Below, piece by piece: positions 20,870 to 31,260 of a stretch of DNA of 64,000 nucleotides; positions within the stretch are counted from its first letter, which is position 1, and each line of letters begins with the position of its first letter. The notes below the pieces were generated by a model that saw only the letters and a list, made by a program, of their open reading frames with translations, ran no database searches and was not told the DNA's origin. This stretch comes from Bolinopsis microptera. Taxonomy: Eukaryota; Ctenophora; Tentaculata; Lobata; Bolinopsidae. The position numbers were made by a program, and so were the translations under genes. Where the stretch lies: assembly GCF_026151205.1 (NCBI RefSeq), contig NC_087082.1, positions 1,888,001-1,952,000 of the forward strand, written 5' to 3'.

Positions 20870-23800
20870 TTCCTCACTCTGGAGTGGGTCCGAGCAGTAG
20901 ACTCGCGCTACTGACACCCGGGAATGGTAATGCACGGATACAGTTAACGCCGTGTAGCAAAAGCTTCAGAGGATCCTGCCTGCTGCAGGTATGCTGAGTG
21001 GCAGATGCGACAAGCGCACTACTTCCAGCGGACATCAAAATGGCAGTCTGGCCATCAGAGTTATTCAGAACACTCTCCCTTTTAACTAGAAACATGTTGA
21101 TGTCACAGTTTCTAGCCTACTTCTGCTGTAAGAAACTCCTCGCAGCCTGATGACTTACGGTTCTGTGTACTGAGGCACAAAACCCCCTATTGTACTCTCC
21201 CTCACTGTCTGTGTGTGGCTGCAGACCCTCAGTTCTCTTATCAGTCATTTTTAGTTGCCTGAGATCTTGGACTTGTTGCTAGTGGGCTACCAACCCCTAG
21301 CTTTACTCTGGTACTCGCAAAGTTTTTTGCCACGCACCCGTTTATCAACATTACAACGAACTAAACAACTACAGCACTAGGGTTTCAGCCCCTACCTCTC
21401 CTTCTGATAGTCCAGCTCATGATGACGCTGCACCTTTAAACCCTTCGGGGAGAGAAGCAGCTGATGGTATCTGGGTTAAAAGAAGGACCATCAAAAAACC
21501 AAAAATTAACAAAAAAATCTCAGAATCCTTTTACCTTTCTACTTACAATGTAAGATCGCTCACTGAAGAATGGAAGCAATGGGAACTTGTGTGCAAAGCC
21601 AAAACCTTTGACATACCTGTGATTGCTCTTCAAGAGCATCGTATTAAGAAGACTCCTTATATAATGCGTGATGGCTACAAGTTCCTCCTAGCATCTCCTC
21701 CCCCTAAAAGTAGAACACTCCTCGGACTTGGCTTCCTTCTTTCCCCTTGGGCCCAACGCTGCTACATCGACCATAACGTCTTTTCAGACAGGATAATGTC
21801 TGTTTCTTTTACCGGTGAAGTTTGCACACACTTAGTTACTTGTCATTCACCTACTAATGTATCTACAGACCTTGAAGTTGAACAGTTCTATGCAGAGTTA
21901 ACTTCTTGTGTCCGATCTTTTCCACCTCATGACGTAGTAGCTATAGCTGGCGACCTGAATGCTCACCTTGGAAAAGACACCTGCAACACCAACGCGTTTT
22001 ATGAATGTACAAACCGAAACGGACAGCATCTTCTCGATTTTGCCCAAGAAAACGCGTTCACCATCGGTGCGCTAAAGTTTAACAAAAAGCATTCTAAAAA
22101 GGTGACTTGGACAGCACCAAATGGTCAACTGCATCAGAATGACCACATCCTCATTCGCTCAAAATGGCAGAATTCACTTAAAAACTGTGAGTCATACATT
22201 AATCCTTCGGTTCAATCTGACCATCGGATTGTCACAGCGACTATCAAGCTGTCAATAAGGACCAACATCGTCCGACCTAAGGTAAACTGATGACCTCGTC
22301 CAACACAACCAGCATGCATACACCAACATGATAAGTGCTATTAATGACACAGCAGAGAAAGTACTTCCCAAAAGGAAGAAGACTAGTCTAACTGCTCAGA
22401 TTTCATCTAATCCTGAGTACCGGGCTGCTGTCAAGGCACGAGATGCTGCGTTGAAAGATAGTCACAAAAGAAAGACACGAGCTGCTACTAAAGCCCTCCG
22501 TGATGCCACCCTTGAAGTCAGGAAGGTCGAAACCAGCATACAAGAAGCGTTTGTTAATAAGACAATTGATCAAGTAGATCAGCTGTTTATTCCGCAACCC
22601 GCAAACCAACCAGGGTATGCAGCATGGCAGACGAAGTCAAACAGCTCTGGTATTGCTTGGAAGCTTATAAATGACCTTACCAATCGTAAGCCTAAATCTA
22701 TGTCTCCATTACCTGGATACAGAAACAAGGCAGTTTTGAAGTCCAAAAGCCAGAACTCCCAATTGAAACGTCACCATTCTCAGCAGATGAACTATCTACA
22801 GCTCTCAAGCAGACAAAGGACACGTACGGTCATGACGGAATTCCTTCTCTGCTGTACAAGTGTGTTGACTTGGACACTACTTTACTATCTCTGTTCAACA
22901 ACATGCTAGCTACTGGTAAAGCCCCGGAAGAGCTTCTTGTCACTGCCATTCTTCCTATACCCAAAGGAGCTAAAAAGTTTTGTCCTGAAAATAGCAGAGG
23001 CATCTCCATCCTCCCTGTTGCCACGAAAATCTACAACAGGCTGCTTCTAAACCGAATCAGGAGCCACATAGAACCTCGCCTCCGATACAACCAGAATGGT
23101 TTCCGGCCTGGAAGAGGGACTCGTGAACAGATTCTGGCTCTTAGACGTATCATCGAAGAGGTTGTGAACTTCCAGCTTCCTTGTGTCATCTCTTTTATTG
23201 ACTTCTCAAAGGCCTTTGACTGCATCTTCAGATCGCATCTTCCCGACATCCTGGCTTCCTACGGCTTTCCTAAAAAAATCATAAAAGCCATTATGTCACT
23301 CTACATCAACACTAAGGCTAAAATCATGACCCCTGAAGGGATAACCTTAGAATTCCTTACCAACCTCGGAATTCTCCAGGGCGATGTTCTTGCACCTCTC
23401 ATTTTTATCATCGTCCTGGATTTCATACTAAGACTGGCAATAGGCCCACGTGATGGGTTTAAAGTTGGAAGTAACTACATTGCTGATTTGGACTTCGCCG
23501 ATCAGGAAAGGCCTCGCATGGAAAGCTTTGCAGAGTCTAGATGCTTTTTGGAAATCTAATATGTCTAGGAAGATCAAGACTAAGATTTTTCGAACTGCAG
23601 TAGAACCTGTTCTGCTGTATGGTGCAGAAACCTGGACTCTTAAAAAGGCTGATATTAGAGCACTAGACGGTGTTTATACTAGAATGCTACGAAGGGTCTT
23701 TGGTATCTCATGGAAATCACATACACCTAACTCCGTTCTTTACGGAAAGATTCCATCGGTGACAGATACTATAAAGACACGAAGACTTCGTTTTGCAGGA

Positions 23801-24030
23801 CATGTCTACCGTCTACAGGACCAACCTGCTCAACAACTCCTTTTTTGGCAACCATCCTATGGCCAGCGTTATCGAGGACGACCACATAAGACCTTCCCGG
23901 ACGTCCTTCTTGAAGACACTGGACTGGAACCTGACCAGCTGCGTTTACTCATGTGTGATAGGGATAAATGGAGAGAAGCGTTGACACGAAACTCGTTCCA
24001 GATTTCATCTGGATCGACCTAGGCAGGTAG
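20870..24030 (+). mobile_element. RTE-like LINE copy, degenerate, inserted in an older repeat
   Basis: Boundaries come from the unfilled copy of the host repeat at 30140-30575. Inside are an APE-type endonuclease frame, RT pieces in several frames and an RTE-type C-terminal region. The 5' 430 bp are non-coding or untranslated. No long target-site duplication is evident. Confidence 0.7.
21304..24022 (+). pseudogene. RTE-like endonuclease-reverse transcriptase, broken
   Basis: The endonuclease is open from about 21304 to 22290 without an ATG at the domain edge: STYNVRSLTEEW, ALQEHRI (catalytic Glu), AGDLNAHLG, LHQNDHILIRSKW and SDHRIVTATIKLS. The frame then shifts (22328-22750, linker), shifts back for the RT (about 22780-23510: AILPIPKGAK, NSRGISILP, SFIDFSKAFD, GILQGDVLAPLIF, ADLDFAD), and shifts again for the C-terminus (23520-24022: WKALQSLDAFWKSN, LLYGAETWTL, RRLRFAGHVYR). 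The catalytic box reads FADQ rather than FADD and is followed at once by thumb-distal sequence, so an internal deletion of very roughly 80-100 codons removed the region after the active site. At least three frame changes make it inactive. Confidence 0.85.
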
Positions 24031-24075
24031 GCGGGGGCATACGCACCAAATTTGGTAGATTTTGTCCCATAAATT
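24031..24075 (+). repeat. Interspersed repeat, 3' part after the RTE insertion
   Basis: GGGCATACGCACCAAATTTG and the following GGTAGATTTTGTCCCATAAA match the reverse complement of 30140-30180. Confidence 0.8.
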
Positions 24076-24084
24076 GGTCAAATA

Positions 24085-24862
24085 TCAATATTTTTAAATG
24101 AGACTTACTTATTATGAAAGGTTATTACATTAAAATTGTAACGGCCAAATTCCAAAATTTTCTCACCAAAATTTAGAATTTGGCGGCCAAATTTTTTTGG
24201 AGGCCTAAATCAAAAATCCGTGCTCAAAATAAAGTCGAAATGCGAGTTCGAGTCGATTCCGAAAATTTCATGCAAAAATTTTGAAAACTGATTGAGTTGT
24301 TACAATTTTAATGAAATCAATTCCGCGAATGTCGCGAACCAAGATATGGGCAATTTAGTTTATTTTTTTGGTTTTTTCACCTTAGTATCCACATTTAAAC
24401 AAATATAAAGCTATAACTTACAGAGAATATGTATTTTAGACTAACCTTTGGATGATGATTAATCACTCTACACTCGACTGTCACGTGACTTTTTCAACTT
24501 GTTCTCTAGCTGGTTCTGAACGACTTTTCGAAACCCAAACCCTCTAATATGATCCCAACCCTAACCCTAACCCAATCCTTAACAAAAACATATGCTGAAA
24601 CCCTAACCCTAACGAGAAATTAGACTAACTTCCTTATACGGTCATATCACGTGATCGAGACAGTTTTTCGCCAATATCTCGTCAGGGGAGCATTTTAACC
24701 CTATGTCATGGGGGGTGATTCGGAATCAGCGTCCGAAAATACATCGATTGAAGTTGGTTACAACCGTCGGGGGCCCTTTTAGAAAAATCTCGAAGATCGA
24801 CTGTAGAGTGATTTAGCACGCTCGCTAACCTTTCATAATAAGTAAGTCTCATTCAAAAATAT
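24085..24862. mobile_element. Inverted-repeat element with telomere-like core
   Basis: Terminal sequences around AGACTTACTTATTATGAAAG (24099-24120) and its complement (24829-24850) are inverted. The interior has CCCTAACCCTAACCC-like runs (about 24545-24612) and a GC-rich segment 24640-24825 that matches the right half of the element at 38009-38370. There is no ORF; it is probably a MITE or composite of MITEs. Confidence 0.55.
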
Positions 24863-24878
24863 TAATCAATGAAACTAA

Positions 24879-25447
24879 TACCTTACAAGACATTTTTATA
24901 ACGTACGAAATGCGACGGTTTTCCCGAAATTTCGCCATATTTTCGGACCGCCAAGATTTCGGTCGGCGTAATAGAATCCGTCGCATTATTTTTAGCTTAT
25001 TCCAATAATTGTGGCTTCATCGATTCATTTTGTTCTTGAAAAGTTAGCGATATGATGGTGGGACAAATAAACACAATATTCCATGATGAATTTAATGTCA
25101 AGTTATACGTTTTAAATTTACAATAAATTACATTTACGTCTTATAGACTAAGTCAAGATAAACAATTAAATACCAAACTCAATAAGTGAAACTGAAAGAT
25201 TCGAGCCGGACCCCTTAGAGGAAGATGAAGAAATCGATTTATAAGTTTCATTTTGTTTCAACATGATTTTACCGATTTTTATAAAATTTTGAATTTCCTT
25301 TGTGTCAGAAAACAAAATGATGAAAAATACCCTTATTTTCTGTGACGTCCGAAATGTGACGGTTTTTGTTCAATTTCGCCATATTTTCGGACCGCCAAAA
25401 TTTCGGTCGTCGCACATTGGTCCGCCACAAAAATGTCTTGTAAGGTA
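24879..25447. mobile_element. 569-bp MITE with TACCTTACAAGACATTTTT termini
   Basis: About 19-bp terminal inverted repeats. The interior has two diverged copies of CGCCATATTTTCGGACCGCC. A 16-bp direct repeat, ATCAATGAAACTAATA, flanks both ends (24865-24880 and 25449-25464). No coding capacity. Confidence 0.7.
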
Positions 25448-25464
25448 AATCAATGAAACTAATA

Positions 25465-26100
25465 AATCAATGTTTTAGCTCATTTTACAAAGTCAAATAT
25501 TTAAAACAATTAAAATTGTATAGTGCTCAATTTGTAAATGACTAGTTGATCTTTGCTATTGGAAGTTTGTCAAGGACTGGCAGCTAGCGGGGCAAGGAAT
25601 GCACGGGCTTAGGGGCTTTTGTGCACACCAGAACACTAGCTCGGTAGATTTTTGGAAACTAGAAGGACTGAAAACTAAAATTGTTTTTGATGGAGGCTGA
25701 GGCATGTTTTTGAGAGGGACGGTATAATAGCTTGTGGTAACAACTGGCCTTTACTTTAATAGGATGAAGTTTTAGTTTTAGGACAGGAAGAAGGCATTAA
25801 GAAGATTTGCTCTTTGTTTACAAGGCAGAATATAAGCAATGTTGGTTATAATATGTATCAATATCTAGATCTTCGTTTATCAATTTTCACTAAATGGGTT
25901 TAAAATTTTAATAGGGAGGGAAATTCATCAACTTTATTAAGTACCTATCAAAAATAAATCTTATATCAATGTAATATATTAAAAATCATAATCCTAAGTC
26001 TAATAATAAATCTGTTAAAAACACTTTCTCACTACACTGCGCTCACACACGTTAGTAAGACAAAGGAAAATGCACACCCAGCTAATTTTCAATTTCAAGA
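25465..26100. other. No gene; probable LINE 3' flank
   Basis: AT-rich DNA downstream of the minus-strand LINE ORF2. The 3' UTR and end of that element probably lie here, but the boundary is not visible. Confidence 0.4.
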
Positions 26101-26103
26101 TAA

Positions 26104-29100
26104 TCATTTTGGATGTGTGGACCCTAGGGTAGACTTAATGTCAAAATTTAGATTAGAGCATTCGAAATCTTTGTTTGTCCAATCAAGATCAGCATGGTTA
26201 TGCTGGTTGACGAGCAGTGATTGCTTCATCCTAGACTTCAGGCAGGCCACACTTAGACAGTAGTCACGTATACCAAGCTTAGGCACAATTACGTTCCAAA
26301 TACGAGTCGTTCTGCTATTGAAGTTGTCAGGGGGGTCTGCTTGGCTTAGTATAAGGGTGGGTTTCCTACTTGAGCAGGTGAAATTTTCATGGAGGGAAAT
26401 CGGAGCACGGAATTTCATGATTTTATAGAGCTCAAGGAAACAATGGTAAGTGTACAGGTTTTGGACGGCAAGTATTCCGTGTTCCTTGAACAAAGGTTTC
26501 GTGTGCTCTTTCAAGAAAAATTTTTTGTTCAGATTTTGGTTGCCAAACGGTCGAGCACGAGCACAGGTCTTAAATTTATCTAGGTATGCCTCCCTGTCGC
26601 CAAACAGTACCCTGAGACAATATTTTTGTGCTTTGAATACAGAACTTATACGAGTTTTGGCTGCCCCACCCCAAACCGTGATACAATAGGAGAGGTGTGA
26701 TTCAAATAGAGTGTAATACAACTGGCGGTGTAAGAAATCTGGGAGGGAGCAGCGTAGGCGGCAGAGAGTTGATGTTGCATGGCTGAGAGAACGCCTAAGT
26801 GATTTTATATGTTCTTCCCAGGTTAGCTTTTCATCGATGACGACTCCCAGAAACTTAGCAGATGCAACTTGTTTTATTGGAAAGTTATCAATGGTTAGAG
26901 TATATTCAGAATTATTGTCAGTCTGGGAGGACGATGCTGGTTTAAAGTGAATGAAACAGCATTTAGACAAGTTGACATGGAGTTTGTTTGCTCGCATGTA
27001 GGAATATAAACTAGCTAAAAGAGAATTACCACGCATATATGCCTCCTTTTTAGATTTCCCAGTCACAAATATATTGGTGTCATCAGCGAAGGTGACAAAT
27101 GATCCCAAACTGGAGCTGTTGGCGATATCATTAGTATATAGGAGAAATAAGAGAGGTCCAAGAATCGAACCCTGAGGGACTCCAAACTGTATTTTCAAGG
27201 CGTCAGATTTCTCACCAACAACTTCAGTATATTGTGATCTATTTGTTAAGTAACTTTTTATAAGATCATTTGCCACCCCACGTATCCCATAGCCCTGTAA
27301 TTTGACAAGTAATGTACCATGATCTATTGTATCAAAAGCTTTGCTAAGGTCTATGAATATGCCTAAGACATGATGCTTAAGTTTTAGAGATTCAGTTATA
27401 AGGTTTACTGAGTGATTAACTGCATGTGAAGTAGAGTGTGACTGCCTGAAGCCAAATTGTGTTTTAGATATTATACCCTGTGAGCTAGCAAACGAATATA
27501 TTCTTGAGTAAATGATCTTTTCAAAGATTTTACCAAATATAGAGAGAGTAGAGATTGGGCGGTAGTTTTCTATCTCTTCAGGGTTTCCCTTCTTAAATAC
27601 AGGAGTTATTCTACCAGTCTTTAGAACGTCGGGGAACGTGCCATTAGACATTAAGATGTTGATGTATCGACTAAGGATCGGTGTAATTACGTGAGATGAT
27701 CTTTTGATTACACTAACAGGAATATCACTTGCTTTTCCATTTTCAAATCCTTTTATTATTTCCGTTATCTCATAAGGTGTACAGTCTTCTAACATAATCG
27801 ATTTTTCATTAGTCTTTCCAAGGAAATCATAGAATGTTTTTATAGGGAGAATTGGTAAACCAGAGGCCTCACTGCTACTAAGTGTTTCATTGAGCTTAGG
27901 GGCAATAGAAACAAAGTAAGAGTTGAATCCATTGGCTATGACTCTACGATTCATGATTCGTTCGTTGTTTATGATAAAGGGAGGCTTAGTTTGCTTCTTT
28001 TTCTTGCCCCTGAGCTCATTGATTATCTGCCACGTTTTTTTGCTGTTTTCTATATTTTTATGGATTTCATTGCAGTAGTACGATCGTTTGGCGACCTTGA
28101 TAATACTTTTAAGCATTCTTCGGTAGTCACTGAAGACTTTATAGAGCAGTACATTACCCTCAGGGTTTCTATTTGTTACAGTGCTTGACCAGTCTCTACA
28201 GAGTTCATGTTTTCTTTCAACTGAGACAATGATTCCATCGGTAATCCACGGGTTGAGTTTGGGAGTCCTTTTGGTAACTTTTGGTACATCAAGCTTACAG
28301 TGTTTATCAAGTGTTTCATTGAAGCAGTCCAAGAACTCATTGAAGTTTACCGAGGGAGTCAAGTCATTCACCTTCACCTCGAGTTCATTAACAAAATTAG
28401 TGAGTTTGGAACTTGAATAATCATAGTAGCGAACATGTTTAAGTTTTTCAGTACTGTTTTCGGTAGGAATTGACGTGAAGGTGAATATAAAGGCATGGTC
28501 ACCAATCCTATCATTCAATACACCGGAGAGAAGTACATGATCTATCTCTGATGTGAGGATATTGTCAATACATGAGTTTTTACAGTTAGGACGGAAGTGG
28601 GTAGCAAGTGATATAGTAGGATACATATTGTTACGAAGTAACGTGTCCTCAAATAGCTGGCTGGAGGTTTGTACATTGAGGAGGTTAGAGTTAAAATCGC
28701 CAAGAATATGGAACTTTTTACCAGCCAACTGCTTAGATATATCCTCAAGAGTTTGACAAAAGGTCTCACTACAGCCATTTGGAGGACGATAAGCAACCCC
28801 ATATGTCAGTTTATCACCCGAGCTAAGAGTAATTTCAACAAATAAGCACTCAATATCTTTTGTACAGTGAGATAGATTTTCGATTACTACAGCATTCAGG
28901 CGATCAGAGACATATAAGGATACTCCTGTTCCTTTTTTCTTATCAGGGAATGGTGCTTGACAAAATGTTGTATAGGAGGGGATTTGGTATAAGCCTTGTT
29001 GGCTTGGATCGATGTTGGTCTCAGCCAATCCAATGACATCAAAATTACACGGGAGGGTCTTATGTTCTATTAAAAAGCTGTCAAAATTACTAGCAAACCC

Positions 29101-29499
29101 ATCTATATTGAAAAACAGAGCGGGCAGATAAGCAGAATTTTTATTTTTCTCAGGAAAAAGTTTGCTGATTGAGTTTGCTAGTTCTTGTTTTGTGTAACGC
29201 TTACAGTCTTCAAGTATTGAAGATAATTTAGCTATGGTGACATCTTCCTGGTTGTTTGTATCATAGAATTTATCTGAATCATCATATCTTTGGCTGCTTG
29301 GAAATGGGCAATACCTATCTTCTATTGTACTACAGCAATCACTGCACATCCATAGACCGTTTTTGCTTGTAAATTTCGCGGATCTGAAGCACTTAGTATG
29401 AACAACTTTGCTGCAATTTTCACATTCTAAGAGTGGCTGGCCAATATTAATGTATTTACTACAGGGGTCGCACACATCTTTAATAAGTTTCATAATCAT
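26104..29499 (-). CDS. LINE ORF2: PHD finger, APE endonuclease and reverse transcriptase
   Basis: An intact 1131-aa ORF. Residues 10-55 form a C4HC3 PHD finger: Cys10, Cys13, Cys26, Cys29, His34, Cys37, Cys52 and Cys55, with Trp50 two residues before Cys52. The endonuclease follows (ALFFNIDG, GLAETN, YGVAYRPPN, HILGDFNSN, DNIL, GDHAFIF), then the RT (KASDIPVS, NYRPISTLS, TQFGFRQSHST, FIDLSKAFDTIDH, GVPQGSILGPLLF, FADD active site) and a C-terminal region ending near DLDWTNKDFE, typical of the CR1/L2-like group. PHD-like fingers at this position are known from several CR1-group LINEs and may bind nucleic acid or histone tails. The ORF starts two codons after the stop of the upstream SGNH ORF and in the same frame. 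Confidence 0.9.
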   Translation of the reverse strand: MIMKLIKDVCDPCSKYINIGQPLLECENCSKVVHTKCFRSAKFTSKNGLWMCSDCCSTIEDRYCPFPSSQRYDDSDKFYDTNNQEDVTIAKLSSILEDCKRYTKQELANSISKLFPEKNKNSAYLPALFFNIDGFASNFDSFLIEHKTLPCNFDVIGLAETNIDPSQQGLYQIPSYTTFCQAPFPDKKKGTGVSLYVSDRLNAVVIENLSHCTKDIECLFVEITLSSGDKLTYGVAYRPPNGCSETFCQTLEDISKQLAGKKFHILGDFNSNLLNVQTSSQLFEDTLLRNNMYPTISLATHFRPNCKNSCIDNILTSEIDHVLLSGVLNDRIGDHAFIFTFTSIPTENSTEKLKHVRYYDYSSSKLTNFVNELEVKVNDLTPSVNFNEFLDCFNETLDKHCKLDVPKVTKRTPKLNPWITDGIIVSVERKHELCRDWSSTVTNRNPEGNVLLYKVFSDYRRMLKSIIKVAKRSYYCNEIHKNIENSKKTWQIINELRGKKKKQTKPPFIINNERIMNRRVIANGFNSYFVSIAPKLNETLSSSEASGLPILPIKTFYDFLGKTNEKSIMLEDCTPYEITEIIKGFENGKASDIPVSVIKRSSHVITPILSRYINILMSNGTFPDVLKTGRITPVFKKGNPEEIENYRPISTLSIFGKIFEKIIYSRIYSFASSQGIISKTQFGFRQSHSTSHAVNHSVNLITESLKLKHHVLGIFIDLSKAFDTIDHGTLLVKLQGYGIRGVANDLIKSYLTNRSQYTEVVGEKSDALKIQFGVPQGSILGPLLFLLYTNDIANSSSLGSFVTFADDTNIFVTGKSKKEAYMRGNSLLASLYSYMRANKLHVNLSKCCFIHFKPASSSQTDNNSEYTLTIDNFPIKQVASAKFLGVVIDEKLTWEEHIKSLRRSLSHATSTLCRLRCSLPDFLHRQLYYTLFESHLSYCITVWGGAAKTRISSVFKAQKYCLRVLFGDREAYLDKFKTCARARPFGNQNLNKKFFLKEHTKPLFKEHGILAVQNLYTYHCFLELYKIMKFRAPISLHENFTCSSRKPTLILSQADPPDNFNSRTTRIWNVIVPKLGIRDYCLSVACLKSRMKQSLLVNQHNHADLDWTNKDFECSNLNFDIKSTLGSTHPK

Positions 29500-29505
29500 G
29501 ATAAA

Positions 29506-30117
29506 CTAAGTGGGATAAACTCCCACTGGTCGGGTGGCCTTCCTTTGTCTTACTCTCTCCTGTCTCTCCCTCACATACACCCACTGTTTCAGACATCTCA
29601 CAAATTTAGCAATACCAAGCTCTCCGAGATGGATTTCATCACCATTTCTCGTGAGTTTCATAGCAAGCAACCCTTTACCGTCTAAAAAGTGGCCAACACC
29701 AAGGTGCCATACAGTCTGGTTAAAGCTAGAGTACAACATTTCATCAACCAAGCTGTTGAATGCCATAATGTTTTTATTCATCTTAGGGAGTCTAGACGGT
29801 AAAACTGCTGTGACAAACAACTTCGCCTTAGGGCACAGTTTCTGGATCTGCTGGATTTTCAGGTGGAGAATGTCTACCAGCTGGTGTATATCACCAGGTG
29901 ACTGCACATTTTCAACTCGTAGATCGTTGGTCCCACAAACTAAGATGACGTTGCTATAACCAATGCAGAGCTTAGGGTCTATTGCACTGACCTTGTTGGC
30001 TTTAACACGTTCACCTGGGAAGGACTGTCCAAGGGTTCCAGTACCGACACCGAACTTGATGGGCTTGGTGTTAGAGTCGCCCATGATGATGCAGCTCCGG
30101 CTAAACTGTTTGCTCAC
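29506..30117 (-). CDS. LINE ORF1: SGNH/GDSL esterase, probably 5'-truncated
   Basis: A 203-aa open frame with a complete SGNH set: Gly13-Asp-Ser15 (IIMGDSN), Gly62-Thr-Asn64-Asp65 (LVCGTNDL), and Asp160/His163 (GDEIHLG). Its C-terminal 25 residues are very basic (RERQERVRQRKATR), suggesting RNA binding. No ATG exists before the GDS block except the Met directly preceding it, and a stop lies shortly upstream where repeat sequence begins, so the N-terminal part of ORF1 was probably lost at insertion. It ends in TAG, two codons before the ATG of ORF2. Confidence 0.8.
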   Translation of the reverse strand: MSKQFSRSCIIMGDSNTKPIKFGVGTGTLGQSFPGERVKANKVSAIDPKLCIGYSNVILVCGTNDLRVENVQSPGDIHQLVDILHLKIQQIQKLCPKAKLFVTAVLPSRLPKMNKNIMAFNSLVDEMLYSSFNQTVWHLGVGHFLDGKGLLAMKLTRNGDEIHLGELGIAKFVRCLKQWVYVRERQERVRQRKATRPVGVYPT

Positions 30118-30139
30118 AGTTCTCAGTAAAATAGTTGAC

Positions 30140-30575
30140 TAATTTATGGGACGAAATCTACCAAATTTGGTGCGTATGCCCAAATATGGGCATATGGTTT
30201 TTGGCTCATAACTCAGTCATTTTTTGTCCAATCTTGATGAAATCTACCAAATTTGGTGCGTATGCCCAAATATGGGCATATGGTTTTTGGCTCATAACTC
30301 AGTCATTTTTTGTCCAATCTTGATGAAATTTCATATACAAGTTCAAGAGACCACTAGCTACAAGTAGAGCACCACAAACCTGGGTTTTTGGCATGTTTAG
30401 GCTATTTGGCTAAATTGGGCCTAATTTGGACCAAATATGGGCGTGGCTGCCCTGCGCGCACCGTTTGGCGGTTGGGGTCCGGGACCCCCTCAAAAGTTTG
30501 GTCACTGGTCCTCGTTTGTTGGTCAACTGCTATCTCGAAATCAAGTTTCACAAAAAATTACCCATTGCCCCCCCC
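30140..30575 (-). repeat. Interspersed repeat, unfilled inverted copy with internal 86-bp duplication
   Basis: The reverse complement matches 20558-20869 joined to 24031-24075 without the RTE insert. A segment starting ATCTACCAAATTTGGTGCGT is present twice (from 30156 and 30242). It ends in a C run at about 30571-30586. Confidence 0.85.
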
Positions 30576-30591
30576 CCCCCCCCCCCAATCA

Positions 30592-31260
30592 TGTGGAACC
30601 AATCAGAGTACCAAAGGAAAAATAGCTGGTTAGCAAACATCCAAAGATCTACCATCAACCTTGATCATAGGTACTCAAAAGCTAGGGATAAAAAGCCGAA
30701 TGTTCACGTGGTTGAGGAAGAAAAGGAGGAGGTAACTGTTTTACTACCGCCAAGCAATTCCATTTTTAGCGAAGAAGAAATATGTGAGACAACTAATGTG
30801 TGGGAATGTGATGACGTGATTGAAGTGCCTCCTCAAGCGATACCGATGTTAAAAACACCATCCCCTGACACTCTCACAATACCCATAAAAGGTAATCTAA
30901 ACCCTGAGAGGAATGACAAACTCAAAGACCTTTCTAGCTCTTATATAAAAGAAAAAGCGCAGCAAGTTCAACATTGTACACCCAATCCGACAGAGGTCAG
31001 TGCTATGATCGAAAACAAAGCTAAAATCACCGACAAAGCACCTCTTAAAGTAAATACCAATCACCCCGTGAATATCAAAGTTCGTCAGTCCCGGCTGTCA
31101 GGTGCTCCCCAAGCACCCTACAAGACAAGAGGAAGTGCCTAATTGTATACGACAACCTCTTCGATGATTTCGATAGCGATAGATCCAGTGGACAGTTTGA
31201 AATAAACAAGTACAGAGCGTTCTGAGTTGACGACATCCTTTCAAAGCAGCACGAAGCCAG
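30592..31260 (+). pseudogene. LINE ORF1 fragment with degenerate SGNH block I
   Basis: An open frame from the ATG at about 30591 to 31142 encodes about 180 polar, proline-rich, low-complexity residues (SWLANIQRSTINLDHRYSKA and onward). A -1 shift near its end continues into KCLIVYDNLFDDFDSDRSSG and QFEINKYRAF, a stop, then VDDILSKQHEAR. LIV.D.LFDDFD...F..NKYRA..VDDIL is the first block of ORF1 esterases (normally IVGDS), but GDS reads YDN here. With the frameshift, stop and lost nucleophile this is a decayed piece. The minisatellite starts right after it. Confidence 0.5.

Larger units (their letters stand above)
26000..30130 (-). mobile_element. Near-complete CR1/L2-like LINE (SGNH ORF1, PHD-EN-RT ORF2)
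   Basis: Two intact ORFs in one frame. The 5' end abuts the interspersed repeat at about 30125-30140, so the element is probably slightly 5'-truncated. The 3' end is not defined. Distinct from the 1.6-7 kb LINE: no AlkB ORF, and a PHD finger instead of a hydrophobic NPGP leader. Confidence 0.75.

Noticed and set aside
21130-21165. CTGATGA core as a hammerhead ribozyme
   Set aside because: No GAAA core or helix II/III pairing follows at the required spacing.
30426-30600. Plus-strand protein start MDQIWAWLPCAHRLAVGV, also found at 20709 minus
   Set aside because: It lies in the interspersed repeat copies at 20558 and 30140 and has no domain. The frame is incidental.
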